This document shows positions 34,112-47,700 of a stretch of 64,000 nt of DNA, piece by piece. The position numbers and the translations under genes were made by a program. Position 1 is the first letter of the stretch; each line of letters opens with the position of its first letter. Origin of the DNA: Corbicula japonica (taxonomy: Eukaryota > Mollusca > Bivalvia > Venerida > Cyrenidae); the NCBI GenBank assembly GCA_038501625.1, contig JAZAYU010000009.1, positions 4,711,001 to 4,775,000 on the forward strand, read 5' to 3'. A model generated the notes under the pieces. The model was given only the letters and a program-made list of their open reading frames with translations. It did no database searches and was not told the origin of the DNA.

Positions 34112-37100
34112 TCATAAAGTAGCGTAATTATTGTTCGTTGCCAGCTGTCCGCCTTCAACAATCATCTGTGCGTACTCTGCTATATATCTGACATACTGGA
34201 CAAGTGCACCAGCAGCGACCGCCGTCAAGTGACTAAGACATCCATCCCTTAGCATTTTTTCCTCTCGCTTTACACGTACATGTACATTAGTGGCATTACT
34301 TGACTCCGTGAAATTAGCTGAAAAATAGCAATTGTAATCCCAAGAAGACAAAACATAACACGAAAATATCTCTCCCAATTTACACGTCTCTGTCGCAGTA
34401 CATGTTCGATTACCAGTAAGGCTATCCGATCAACCTTTTTGAGGGGCTGTCCCGGTAAGCTCAATTGGTAACGTCGTCGGAATTGCAGGGCTAGACGCTG
34501 TCACCGTGACGGTGCGGGTTCGCTCCCAGATAGAGGCAATATCATTTGAGATTCACAGTAGCGCTATTTGTGCAGTAAGGCGGCCGTAAAAAGTCTCCCC
34601 CTACATATAGTCAGTACTGTTATCAGTAAAATAACCCGTTACCGATGTCGTGCAGTGATGATTACCAGGTAGAGGCAATATCATTTTAAATGCAGAAAAC
34701 TGATTAGGGTTATGTCAGTTCATTATACCGAACTGCAGAAGCTTCAAAGGTTACATTGTTGTAGCTGATTCTGGTTGAACTAAAATAATATATATGTTCG
34801 TTTAGTGGTGACATGGATATAATAAAATACGCGAACGTATGCACCTTACTTTCTGTACTACGAGCCATTTATTAATTACAATATTGTCTGAATTTACAAT
34901 AAGCTTTAGAAACAATTCTCTTACCGGCTTGGTTGTTCAGAAGGTGTTCGAGCTTGTAACATCCAGTTTGTTTGTCCTGCCAACTGATTATCTTTTGTAA
35001 CCATGATGGGGAAAAGAACCAACGGTAGCCCACCAAACCACATAGGGCCGCTGGGTCAAAACAAAGAATTAAACTGATTTTAGACATACCGGATAATTTG
35101 AAAGTTTTAAGCATAGAGACGCCTTTTATAACCCTTTTTAACATAACGACATTCAACGATTGAAATTGGGTGGGATTTTCTTTAATTTCGTAGAGTTTTT
35201 TTTTATTTCATGCATTGCTAAATTTCTTAGGAACTGATGGCATGGCAGATGCAGAACATTTCTTCCTAACAAAATATTCTTACACGGAAATTGACTAATT
35301 GTTTATCTGCCTCTTTATCGGTAAAACTTCTTTAAATTTGGCTACCTTGTTCAATGAAAATGTCTCTGGCCATAGGAGGAAAGTTATGTTTTTCTATCTC
35401 TAAGGCCTCCAGGTAAGTTGCGGCACAGAATGTGTTGACCAGGTCATCTAGTGGGGGCTGATTTAGCACGATCCGGTGTCTATCCATCTCTTCGAGACAA
35501 CCCGCCTACAACAATTGAAAAACAATTCATCTTAAACAATTTCCTAATTGATATACATGAAATTGCCATACCATATGGCAGGATTTAATTTAACCAGGGA
35601 GATGTTAGCTGTTTATTGAAACTAAACATAATCTCAATTGATCTGTGAGCTTCTTATGTTTTTTATGTTTGAGTGTTTTTGCATGAAACATTGTCGAGTT
35701 GATGGATGTGTTGGAGATAAATCACCAAAACAATCAGTACTTTAGTGTTTATATCAGAACAAAGGGGGCAAGTTTGAGGTTGTTGTACCCTAAAACCTGG
35801 TTTAAATCCCCAGTGGCGAAATGTTTATGCACTAACCGTTCCAAGGTTGTAACCCCATGGGTTCTCAATTTCGTATTTACAAACCCATGCTCTCTTTTAC
35901 TTTCTACCTTTAAGATGTGTGGTGAGGCAGTGACTTCTGAATGAAGTAATTTTTATATGCATATGTTTTGCCCTTAACTTATGGTTGTCGTTTACTGGTC
36001 GCTACCCAGTTCTGTACAACTTCGTTGCTCAGTTCCCAAGATGTTTGCAATTAAATCCGAGGACTTTGAATGAAACCTTGAGGATACTATCAACAGACTA
36101 ATATGAAACATCTGGATGATTTTAATAGTTTTTTATTGAACACTTTACTATATATGATGGTACATGTCTTTATTTACCTCCCATTCTGATTTTATATTTC
36201 ATCTTAAAACGATCTATGTTTTAAGAGCTGAATTAGTAACAAATTAACCGAGTTTTTGTGTTTTAATATTGATTATGATATTTATGTAACTTATGCTTCA
36301 AGTATGCTGTATTTAATTAATGAAAATGGAACTTTGAAAGTCACCAATCATGACAAATATGAAAATACTCGTATTGGAGGCTTTTTTATCGAGCACGTTT
36401 ATTCGCAGCAATGAAAATGCATAATACTGCCCATGCCGCATCTCCCAGGGTAGAGCGCAATACAGAATTTAGACAATTAGTACCAATTTCAAATCCATCC
36501 CAAACAGTTTTATGACGGAAACATGTTATCTTTAACGTGCTATTTTCAAATGAATACCATTCCATGATCAGCAGCATTCGGCCCTTATATAAAAATTGGA
36601 TTTTCAAAAATGAGAAAACAAGTAAGTAGTACTCGTTATAATCCACACGAAAAGATTGTGATCTTTTTGTTCATAATTGTCGTAATATAACATGAACGGT
36701 AGCGTAAGTAATCGAATTTAACCGATTTTGTCCTTCCATTTAATTGTTTTCTATCAGTATTTAAGCAAACTAATTTCAAGTAAATGTAAAAGCTGCATAC
36801 ATGTATAAATATGTACAAAGCCATTTTCGTGTGGAGAAAACATAAAAGTACATTAAGAAAATTAATTATGTGCGTTTTCTGTTAAATCTAAACAATAATA
36901 TATCACTCAAGCGGTTTTATTAATGTTCTACGTTAGGAAATAACAATGTTTCACCGCCGATTCATTTGTTAAGTCAAATATGATTACTATGTAAGCACGA
37001 TAAAACAATTTGCACTTGTTAGCAATCAATCAGAAAGAACTTGTTTAAGGTCATAGTTGTTTCAATGTTTCATTCTATTTAACCTTAAGTTGAAGTAGGT

Positions 37101-39622
37101 GTTTTTTTCTATATTTTCAACAGAAAAGAAAATTATATCAATAAATTCTAATTCATTTTCTAACTGTAAAGTGGTGCCTTTAATGCTCAGGTTGCTAGAG
37201 ACGTTTATTAATAGAATGTATTTAAATATATTACCTGATATCCAATCATGAGATAGAAGGTTTCGTGAGTGAGAGAATAACCATTATATCCCATTTTGGT
37301 CATCTTTTCCCAGCATTCCGGAGATATCTGACATTTTAACCTCGTGGTTGGACTGCAAACAAATGGACATAGCAGATTTTCATAAAGCGCACATACTGAT
37401 TTTTCTTCCCGTGTATATGTCCTTTCATGGCCGGGGAAAATATCATAAAGCATGACTAACAAGTACTGTCACCAACAAAATTTAAAACGTTGTAAAGACA
37501 AAAGTTATCATTAACAGACAATTTTCCATTCCTCTCATATCAAATTATGGCATAATCATAATAGACGAAAGGGGAAATTAGAACTTTGTAAGCCACCGAA
37601 CGCGATAAATACGAAAATATTTGTAGGCTCGGTTTTATTGTGCGTGTTCATTGGCATTTATGTAGCCTAGTCCAGTGCCCAAGGTTATAAAACTGAGCAT
37701 GGAAACCAGTCTCAAATCTCAAGCATCTGATTGGCTGAAATGGCGACTGATCGCCATTTCAGCCAATCAGATGCTTGAGATTTGAGACTGGTTTCCAAAC
37801 TCAGTTTTATAACCTTCAGCCCTGAACGAGAAGTGTTACTGAGTTACAAGCTCTTATTCGGTAAAGAGTTTCAAGTCGTTCTAACAAGTTTAAAAACATA
37901 TTGCAATGCCTTCACATACGGGATTAATTATACAAGTAACCTTTTGTTGATTCTTGTCTGTGACTTATTGTTCATGTATAAATTTCAAAACAACAAAATA
38001 AGTATCTAATAAAAGAAATTTTGATGCCAGAGACATAGTTTTATATGTCCAACGAAATTCCGCTTAGTCATCATTTAAGAGACACATAACAATATAAAAT
38101 CGCACAATATTGGGCAACTGTGTAAATAAAACAAGGGTTAAGTGTATTTAACTACTATGGTTAGCATACTTTCTGTTACAAAATGTGGCATTTCAACCTT
38201 GAGTAACATTTTAGCTTGTCAGTGGATATGTGCCGGTTCTAGTTGCGCTTTCCATGGTTTACGGGATTATTGTTTAGAGGTTTTTGGAATAATGGTCACC
38301 ATCAGTTTCTTTAAAACCCAGCCATAGTTGTTACCCTGTTCCGAGGAGTTCTGCTATACACATGTCCGAGTGAAGAAGATTGAGGAGCTCTCCTGGTCTG
38401 GGAGCCCAAGCACGTGTGAAGTCCTCAACTCGAAAATCCCTGCTTGCAAAGTCTAGTCTCCAAAAACCCTTCTGTAAAATTCCGCCAATATCTATAGAAT
38501 AAAACATCGCATAACATCAAAAATTAAGAAGTGTTAATAATTTTATATGTCATTATATGCCATGCGTGAAAAATATGAAATTGATTTTTCTAGACTATTC
38601 ATCACACCGGACATAGCGTTCGTGCTTGCGATGCGACTATCGCGCCTACGACGAATTTCAATCGCCCATACAACGATTTTTTGGAGAATCGCCCACAGTT
38701 ATGCGAGGTAGGTGCAAAATGTTGTGATTTCAAAGAAAACATTATTTTCTACAGTAAAACCAGCCCTATGCCTATTCCTACCAGATTGAAAATATGCGTT
38801 TAGGCGAAAATGACGCGTTCAGTTCACTTCTTCTCCGATAAATTAGCAGAAGATGTATATATTTTACAAGAAATGTATTATTTGTCAAATGATAACTCCC
38901 CCCCCCCCGCCACCCCACCCCCCCCCCCCAAAAAAAAAATTATTCTGGTAGTAATGGGCATCATTTTGCACATACCTCGCAAAATTGTGATTCTCCAAAA
39001 AGGTAAGGTTTGCACATTTTCTAGTGATACAAACACAAACTAGAATGGTGACAGGGTACTTTGTGATTAGTGCCTTGTCATTGTATGATCATCTAACGAA
39101 GTACAAAGTGTAAACTTACTAAGATGACGCGTCTTTGTCAGGATATCCGCCATGAAAATGCGCTGTATACGCGATATAAATTCGCCGTACGCGCGATAGT
39201 TGCGTCATAAGTGCGAAAGCTATGTCAAGTGTGATACAATGCCATTGCAAACAGTTAAGGATTCATTGCAATGGACTTAAAAATAAAACTTACTGTTGTA
39301 GTATAATGGGCTGGAAGCTTGTATAAACGGCAGGGCCTTATCGGCGGTGTTTTCTGCAAGCGCCTGCAGTTCCCGGATCTCTTTAAGAATTGTGCCATCT
39401 ATCGGCCAGGAATCAATGTCCTTTTCAATGCGATATAGAAGGACTGCTAACGATCCTGCAAAGTAGATTATGTTTGTCGATTAGTGGTTTTGATTAATGA
39501 TGTAACAGAATTACTTTGTTTTATTCAGAAACAATATCCCACAAAGTCCAAAATTGAACTGTAATTGAAAATCTCAAAGATCATCATCATCATCATCTTC
39601 TTCTTCTTCTTCTTCATTATTA

Positions 39623-39678
<56 letters not shown>

Positions 39679-40067
39679 GCCCCTGTATTATGTTGATCTA
39701 TGAAGGAAAATTTAAGTTGACCTTATGAATAAGGCAGATTTAGCAGTCTTTTTACAATTTAGATTTTATATTAATGAAATATTGTTTTATATACATTTTA
39801 AATAAAGTGATTTGCACTAAGATAGCATGGTCAAAGAAAAGAAAAAAAAATATTCTTACCATCTACCATGCGTGTTCCAATAACTGCATCCAAATTTATG
39901 TTCCGGATCTCTCTATGAAAGAATTGCAGAATTCTTCTAAGTGAGTTTAGCGTTTGTCGTAACAAGTCTTTTGCTGTCGATAATTCATCCGAACTCGTAT
40001 TTTTCCTCACCAAACCACTGCAGATTAGGCAAAATCCAAGCAGAATCCACCACTGTAAAGTGTTCAT
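34112..40067 (-). CDS. C16orf89: C16orf89-like secreted protein, copy 2 (seven exons)
   Basis: This is an intact member of the C16orf89 family (DUF4735), secreted proteins of unknown biochemical role; the human member is best known from thyroid. Exons: 40067-39860, 39455-39294, 38491-38335, 37352-37235, 35505-35346, 35050-34925 and 34317-34112; all borders are GT/AG and phases match, giving 378 aa. A hydrophobic N-terminus (MNTLQWWILLGFCLICSG) fits a signal peptide. Family landmarks, in order, are NLDAVIGTRM, SWPIDG, GGILQKGFWRLDF, CQISPECW with MGYNGYSLTHE, TFCAATYLEALE, RDIFIEQAALCGLVGYRWFF, SWQDKQTGC and MLRDGCLSHLTAVAAGALVQ. The conserved cysteines suggest disulfides. Exon 6 is 21 nt longer than in copies 3 and 4. 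Closest to copy 1. The family call rests on remembered human motifs. Confidence 0.88.
34440..34530 (+). repeat. tRNA-like (SINE-head) sequence in copy 2 intron 6
   Basis: 'aagctcaattggtaacg' resembles a tRNA A box and 'gcgggttcgctcccag' a B box, spaced as in a tRNA with an enlarged variable region. The acceptor arms do not pair convincingly. It is more likely a tRNA-derived SINE head than a working tRNA gene. Confidence 0.4.
35650..35940 (+). mobile_element. Retroelement 3' tail fragment, plus orientation
   Basis: It runs from 'cttatgttttttatgtttg' through 'acctggtttaaatccccagt' and 'aaccgttccaaggttgtaac' to 'catgctctcttttac', matching the tail at 52880-53170. It lies in copy 2 intron 4 and is truncated at both sides. 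Confidence 0.65.
36310..36480 (+). repeat. Dispersed repeat 'aactttgaaagccaccgaac' family
   Basis: Shared phrases are 'ggaactttgaaag', 'gacaaatatgaaaat', 'gcagtaatgaaaatgcat' and 'tactgcccacgcc'. Other plus copies lie at about 37565-37665, 42400-42560, 60090-60240 and 61130-61300. Reverse copies lie at about 25190-25260, 26215-26310, 40880-40960 and 42080-42140. It is non-coding and varies in length. Confidence 0.6.
37677..37822. mobile_element. Palindromic MITE-like element in copy 2 intron 3
   Basis: Ends 'aaggttataaaactgag' and 'ctcagttttataacctt' are inverted. The halves around 'gcgactgatcgc' are nearly perfect complements over about 65 bp. It is the best preserved member of the family also seen at 2490, 2807 and 4489. 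Confidence 0.8.
38603..39233. mobile_element. Foldback DNA element filling copy 2 intron 2
   Basis: The left end (from 'cacaccggacatagcgttcg') and the inverted right end (from 'cacacttgacatagctttcg') match loosely for about 60 bp, including 'gactatcgcgc' / 'aactatcgcgc'. An inner pair, 'gcgaggtaggtgcaaaatg' and 'cattttgcacatacctcgc', is also inverted. The 631-bp element occupies most of the 802-bp intron. A poly-C/poly-A run sits at 38888-38939. Confidence 0.65.
39575..39680. repeat. Compound trinucleotide repeat (ATC/TTC/TTA)n
   Basis: Runs of 'atc', then 'ttc', then 'tta' follow each other in copy 2 intron 1, about 120 bp from exon 2. The stretch is low-complexity and likely length-variable. 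Confidence 0.95.
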
Positions 40068-41783
40068 TTTACCACAGTGTCTATGAAATAATTACATTAC
40101 AGTAATGTCTTGATGTAAAGGTAAACTTACTATAGTAAATAAACGACTAAGTCAGTTGTTAAAAACAAACCACACTATACTTTTTCCTCCAATAATAAAG
40201 CTCGGTTTTAGTTGTAAAATTCCGTATAAGATTTTGCTTTAAGTAAAATACAGTAATAAAATTTATTTGTGAAAAGTTTTATTAAACTACATTTTGCCGT
40301 TAAAGAATTCTTTTATTATTTTCTTCCTTTTTCGATAAAAGTGCAATGAAGACTATAGACGGATATTAAATGAGACTTTAGATAATTGGAATGCGTAATT
40401 CAGATGAACGCCAATTCGTTTTATCTGTTAATTACCAAGTAAATTGCAGAACGGAATTAAAAACGTTTGATAAATGGAGTTATTTTTTACAAAGGCTAGC
40501 TGTCTCGATCAGATAGTTAGAAGAAACTATGGAAGGGTGTGCCAGGACAGATTAGAACCTGGACAAGTGTATGAGACGACTATTTTTTAACAAAATATTA
40601 ATTTTGCGCTAAAATTGCATTCACACGAACTAGCCATTTTCGAAGATGTCAATATGTCAGTATGTCAATCTATTTACCTTACGGTAGTCGGCATTGCTGT
40701 CCTTGTCACACTGCAGGTAACCCATGTGCGTTCAACCCTTTTATGCTTTAACATTACCTTGTCTTCTGGATGGATCGGACGTGTAGTTTTTACTTGTGTG
40801 CTTATAGATTTGCGCTCAAACCGGGGCTATGTTGGCGTGTGCAGTATCATGCGTTTCTACTTTCGACCATTAATAAGCTCAATCAAAACCGAGCCAGCAA
40901 TATTATCATATTCGTTTTGTTCGATGCCTTTCAAATTTCCCATTTCATCTATTATAGTTTGGTCTGTTAACAATTATATCCAGAATTGAGAAGTCGCAAT
41001 ACTTTTTGTTGCAAGATGGTAACATTTGTGCTACTTGAACGATGTTCATTTTATCCCCTGAACAGAAGAACCAACTATCATATATTGCATTTCGATCAAC
41101 ATGTAATTGTTTTAAAATTTAGAATTGTTAAAACTTGTGTGCAAGCTTCTGAATTACTACTTCTTGAACCCCCAATTACTGATCATGTCTCAAAACCACC
41201 AATTTCTTCAAAAATGTTGATGTGTTTTCAACATCACCTTAACATTATTCGCGCCCAATCCCCTAACATAACATAACATAACGAAGATGACATGTTTAAA
41301 GTTGGTGACTTCATAAACACCCATATAATATATTTATAGCCAATTTTGGATGCAGGTTACATGGCATAATGAAACTCATATGTATGAAATGTACCGAGTC
41401 AGGACATTTCATTTGGGTTACATGTACTTTGTTCTCTATGCATGTGATGTACAGGTTGTTAACAAAATGGCAGCTTATTTACATATTTTTGCATAAGTTT
41501 ATTATTATTAATAAGTTCAAACGTCAGTTTTTAGCTTTTTTGTTCAGTGATTTATAAAATGCTTGCATATTCAATTTGAAAAGGATTTGAAGATCTTCTT
41601 TTCTGCTTAGCAGAAACACAAAGTTTGAGGGTAAATTTTAGTGAAATAGTCAAATTAAAATGTTTATTCGTGTTTTGCTCAAGAGAATGATATAATTGAC
41701 ATAGTCCCAGACCACAGCATGGCGTAACAAAACTACACACAAAACTAAATCGCAGTCTGATTAAGACATCTTTGCTCTTTTCT
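40068..41783. other. Intergenic region upstream of copy 2
   Basis: This stretch must contain the copy 2 promoter and the 3' flank of copy 3. I see no convincing TATA element. A reverse copy of the 'aactttgaaagccaccgaac' repeat lies at about 40880-40960. The open frames seen here cross repeats and have no homologous partner at the equivalent place in the other copies. Confidence 0.55.
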
Positions 41784-44700
41784 TTATGCGATGGCGACAC
41801 TTCCTCTTGCAGCGATCGACTGTGCGTGCTCGGCCAAGTATCTAACATACTGGACAAGTGCGCTGGCAGCGACCGACGTTAGGTGACTCAGACATCCATC
41901 TCTGAGCATGCGCTCCTCTCGCTTCTTGCGTACAGCAACTGCAGGGCTACTCATACCGTGTATTTCTGAAAATTAACAGATGTAGTAGTTCATTTAATAG
42001 TATGCCTAGCCCTGCTCCGAGATGTCTTTCAGTTTTAAGGAGTAATATGGATTTTCATTACTGCAAAAGAAAAGGCTAAACCGAGCCTGCAATATTTTCA
42101 TATATGTCGTGTTCGGAGGCTTATTAAGTTCCCTTTATATCTATTTTTAATTAATATATTAGTGTGTCCAATGGCCACGTTACCCACTTTATTGACCTGT
42201 GTTCCACGTGTAATGGGTATTTATTGCCGAAACGATAACAATACACAAGGAAATCCGGTTACTCAAAGTTAAACCGAGTTACACAGACTTGCGTCGTTAA
42301 TCGAACACTCGAACATTTAAACGACTTCGAATTTGGCCGTTCACACCAACATTACTCTACCAACTTGGTATTTGTCCCTCGTTAAACCAAGCAAAGATAC
42401 TACGGTTCCTTTAAAATAGATGAAAAGGGAACTTTTAAATCCACGGAACAGGACAAATATGAAAATAATGCCTGCTCTGTTTGATGAAATATGTTCATGG
42501 ACAGTAATGAAAATGCATATTACTGAACACGCCACCTGTTAGGCGCAACTCAATATTTACACCGATAAAGCCTGTTCTTTTGGTAGTAACGGAAATGCGT
42601 GTGTGTTACTGTCCACAGCTGGTAGACACAGATTCTGATGGAAATAAGCTGTTTTCATTTGCTTTTTTTTTTAAATAAACAAAAAATGAAATTATTCAAC
42701 CAAAAAAAGCTCTAACAGTAATGATCTTACCGGGAAGTTTGTAACATCCCATTTGAGGGTCCTGCCAGCTGATTATACTGAGTAGCCTTGCTGGAGAAAA
42801 GAACTGACGATAACCTACCATACCACAAAATGCAGCTGGAAAGAAAAAAAACACAACAAACTAGATGAATGACAGACATATTATTTAGATTCAAATGGAC
42901 ACATATTCACGACAATAGGGGCATTGAAAGTTTGCAATAGAACGGGTTTGGAATATATACTCTATTCCAAAACATTTTTCATGAACTGCTCTTCTTTATG
43001 CCTAAATATATGGTATCAAAATTGAGATGAGATTATTATTAATCATAGTATAAATCCAGGCTTTCTTTCCTTCTGTACGTTTTGGCTGTATGGAGAGGCT
43101 GTGCTTTCTTGATGTGGCCATTCGTGACATGCATATTTTACTTACTTGTGAAATTAATGAAATAATTGAAACAGCTTCAGATCTTCCAATATTACGTTAA
43201 ACTTGAACAGTACAATGTCATAAGTCACAATACAGATATCCGAAATCCCAGGGACAAATCTGTTAACACCAAAACAGAAACCAAGGGGTTCGCAACAAAT
43301 CTTTTTTGCAACCTATTCAGGCACATACTCATAGACTCGAGGCTGTTAAGTAAAATATGTCGATGTATTTAAGAAACAATACAGATAAGCACAGATCTGC
43401 TATAAATGTTAAAAACAATCTCTGACTTTTGACATTTGATTTTGCATTTTCAATTCGATTTGAAGTTAAAGGACATTGAGTCAACTGAAACTCAGTTCTT
43501 AAGTTTTATGTTGAACATAAGCCAGACAGGACGACAGCATGTACGACTACTCGAAAAACAAGTTTGAATGGAATCACTCTTTCTCCGAGAGGATTAAGGA
43601 AATGCACACCTAAAGCAATGGGTAGTATTGGGCATTGCTATGATAGTTGTAATGTTTGCAACAAAACGCAAACACAACACATAAAAGTATATGGTTAGTT
43701 GAAGTGAGTTTAAAACTCAAACCACAAAAAAGATTGTATGTCGTTGGAGGAAGGGGTCCCAAAACGTGAGAGAAAATGAGTAGGGAAAAGAGAGTGAGGG
43801 TTGGGTGCCCGATGACAACAATGAATTATGGTACTTGTTAAATCAATCGGGAATATGATGTTTAAAGCTTTATAATAATAGTACGGAAGTTATGAGCATG
43901 CATATAAACTTAACTTTAACTTCTTGGTCCAAAGAGAAAAAGGACACAATTTTATCTAACAAAAGTAAGAGTTTTATTACTTCGACCAAGGATATGATGG
44001 TTAACAGGTTTACAAAGTCTTAAACAGTATTACAGTTTTGTATACAGCTTGTATACCATCTTTCACGCAAATTTTAACATTAAAGTTAAACTTGAAAAAG
44101 GGGTCATAATTTGTGGTAATTTGAAATCGATCATTCTATTAAATCATGCTCTACTCTTATCCCACTGTATGGAGGCTGTCTTTTCTGTTAGAAATATTTC
44201 AATTTCTTCTGTTTTCTGTTAGAAATATTTCAATTTCTTCTCCACATGTTTTCCAACTGGCTCTTCTTTGTCTTGACATAGACGTACCTTGTTCTATATA
44301 AATGTCTCTTTTCATGGGAGGGATATTAAGTCTCTCTATCTCTGAGAACTCAAGCCAGGTTGCGGCACAGTATGTGCTGATCAGGCTGTCGAGCGAGGGT
44401 TGATTAAATAATATCCTCTGTCGCTCCATCTGTCCGACACAGCCCACCTGTAACATGTTCTATATATTCAGCAAATCTTAAATAATGTTTTTCTTATTTA
44501 TATTTACGAAACGTCTTTTACATAATGAGCGTTTCAATTTACCACTGTTATGTGAGTGGGATATAAAAACCGAACATGATCTGTTAATGAAAAGGCATGG
44601 ATCTTACTGAAACAAAACAACAATAACTTAAGAAATTCCACTTGATTCATTCACATTGTAAGTTTAATAGAATTTGGATGTCCTTAACATCAAATAAATA

Positions 44701-47700
44701 TTACTGCTGTAGATCTAATTATTTAACTTTGAATCGCAGATTTAATAGCATTTCAATGTGAACTTAAACCCACATCATTTTTTCTTCTTTTTTATGTAAT
44801 AAAATATAGAACTGTAAAGAATTCTCTGCAGCTTTGCTTTTTAATAATAGCTAACAAATCTTATTGTTATCAACTAGTTCCCGGCGTCGGTGTGTTATCA
44901 TAAAAAGTCTTGTGTACTATCAAATATTGTTTACTTTAAATGATAGATGTCTTGTAATTTTTAATTTTGTGCCTTGAAAAGAAATCCAAGTTTAAAGAAC
45001 TAATTGTTTTGCTATTGACTTATTCAATGCGGTAACCACTCAGGATCTCATCCCACTAATTGTTTGTAGTGTCTGAATTGAAACTGATCATTGTGTAGAC
45101 TCTTGCTTTTTTCATCTCTGCTTTTGGCTGTGTGGAAAGGTATGTTAGCTGATCGTGGCTATTCCGCATATGCTTATTTATTGCGGGGATAGTTGTCGGG
45201 GCTTAAGTATACACTTAACAACTTTGCTATTGCCCAAATACTAACTGATTTATTAGTAAAACTTTATTCAAAATGACAGACAACTGACTGCTCAAAATCA
45301 TTAAGAATACTGACACCAACAGAATACAAATTCACAAAATCAGTTAATAAAACGGGTGTTCAACTTAACAAACGAATTACACGTACATATAAATAAACAT
45401 TTGGAACCTAGAAATATGCTATTCCTCTTTTTCTGTTAAATTCAATTCATTTCATTCTAATCTTAATGTTTTATAACTGTTTATAGTCCGACCCACTATT
45501 TGAGCAAATCAGTGTGAATGCATAAAATGTAGTTGCCTATCTTTTAGTTTTCCAATATGCCTGTTAAATTTGACCAATTTTTCTAATAAATCAGTTATTA
45601 TTTATTTCCTTTTTATTGAAAGTTTTAGAGCAATTGGTCATTTATAAAGCCAGTAATGCCCCAGTACGAAGGTGTATACTTAGAAAAGTTGTTAAGTGTA
45701 CTATATCATATATATCTAAATCAACAGAACCATAACTCAGTAAACACAAACTGTCACTTGTTGCCTTGGTTGTATTATGTGTTCCCCGTCTTATATAAAG
45801 TTTGTTGATATAAATAAGGCCTAAAGACGACCCTACTAAAAGTATGCCGGACCCTACCATTTTAAAGTCTGTCAAAAAATGGCGCACTTTGTATTGCAGA
45901 GGTAAGTCAGATACGAGTTTATCACAGTAACAAAATGCCGTGTGATCGCCATCATATGCTGAATTCACATTTGCATATAGACAGTTTAGTTTTTGTTTGA
46001 AATGTAAAATATGCATCTACTAAAATTGTATTAAATTTTGGTATCTACTACGGTATTTTTATCCCCCGCCGCATAGCGGCTGGTGATATAGGAATGGTCT
46101 TTGTCCGTCCGTCCTTCCGTGCGCGCACAATTCGTGTCCGGTCAATAACTTTTCAACCCCTAGAAGGAATTTCATGAAACTTTAGACAAATGTTCTCCCC
46201 ATCAAGACGACGTGCAGAACCCATGTTCCAACATGGCCGGCTCAATGTCAAGGTCACCATTGGTGTTTGAAGATTTGAACCATGCATGTCGTGTCCGGTT
46301 CATATCTTCTGAACCTCTGGAATGAATCTCATGAAACTTAAGTGAAATGTTCAGTTCCCACATTCACATCTGCGGCGGAGAATATTGCTGTCGTTCCGAC
46401 TGCCTTGTTTATTTTACTTTGAACTTAATTATAAATCAGGGCATAGTCGCTTTAACATGTTGTTCTACCCAGGAATATCAATTGTCCATAACGGACAAAA
46501 ATCCTATTTACCCTACTTATTCCTGGAGAGCATGTTACCCTTACAACACTATTTATTTCAGACCTAAATAAAACAAAGAGGAACGGTGGTACAACATGCT
46601 GTTTGAGCATGACTAATATTCCATAACTGTAGAAAAAGCTGATAATAATTGTGAAGCTTCGCAAACAGTCCCAATGAAATTATAAGACGAGGTTGTAAAG
46701 GAATAGAACATAATAATGATGAAAAAATTAAATATGCATACCAAGAACTGCGAAATCCAGAAAATAAAGCCTCCCCATGCAGCCAAAAAGTAGTGAAGAA
46801 AAGAGAGCATGTGTTTTATCCAATTACCAAATTAACTTGATACACCACAAACAATTAATGAGAAAGAGAACATGAGGGTTACCGCCATGGAACAATTGGT
46901 GTCATGGAGGAACATGCTTGGTAAGCGGCTGAGATTATCGCTTCTGGCTGAAAATAAGACATTTGCTGAAGGAAAACAGAGATTTTTGTATCTCATGAAA
47001 AGTTACTCAATGTTTTACATAGCAAAAAAATATTGTTTTACAATCAACTTATAACTAATTATTAAGCCAGTCACGCATATTACATTTTCAGCAAAATAAA
47101 CAATTTGCATTCATTAACAATTAATCAACAGTTTTTTATGTTTGTAGTTGGCTACATGTTTCACCTTCTATTTCTCGGTTTTAAAAGCTGTTTTTATCAA
47201 TTATAATTGAAAAGAAACTTAACTGATGGTTGTTTTGAAAGCGTACATTAATCATTTTAAATTTAATTAAATATTTCCACGTTGCACTAGAATTATTCTT
47301 GTTAATTTTTTACGAGGTATCTTTATGTTTAATTGAAATCTAACGCCGCAAAACAGCATCGCAGCATAAATTGAATCGACCATGTTTATGCGGTGATTTT
47401 CAATTCGCACTTTCAACGCCATTTCAGACGGAAATGGAAAACTCCATTGTTAACGACGGACAGACAACAGGAATCAAAATATCAGATATGCTAAGAATTT
47501 TACTGGAACCATAATCATAACTGAAGCAGGTACACAGTTTCATATACCAATGAATAAATGAAAGTGCCTATGGAGACACCCACGTCCTATGTCTGCAACA
47601 TCATCATCATCATCATCGTCATCGTAATCATCATCATTTAGCGTCGCCGCATTAATATGGTCGCCCTGTTCATGCATCGAAAGTCACCGCATTATAAACG

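Noticed and set aside
34440..34530. Functional tRNA gene
   Set aside because: A and B boxes are present but the acceptor arms do not pair and the anticodon arm is not clear; a SINE head fits better.
38888..38939. Poly-C/poly-A run as a possible retroelement tail
   Set aside because: It sits in the centre of the foldback element 38603-39233 and has no adjoining retroelement sequence; it may also be a sequencing-prone homopolymer.
40615..40989. 124-codon plus-strand frame with hydrophobic stretches
   Set aside because: Its second half is a reverse copy of the dispersed 'aactttgaaagccaccgaac' repeat; the frame has no counterpart elsewhere in the array.
47598..47640. (ATC)n run near 47600 as a possible CRISPR-like or structured repeat
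   Set aside because: It is a plain trinucleotide microsatellite with no spacers; CRISPR arrays are not expected in animal DNA and none is seen.
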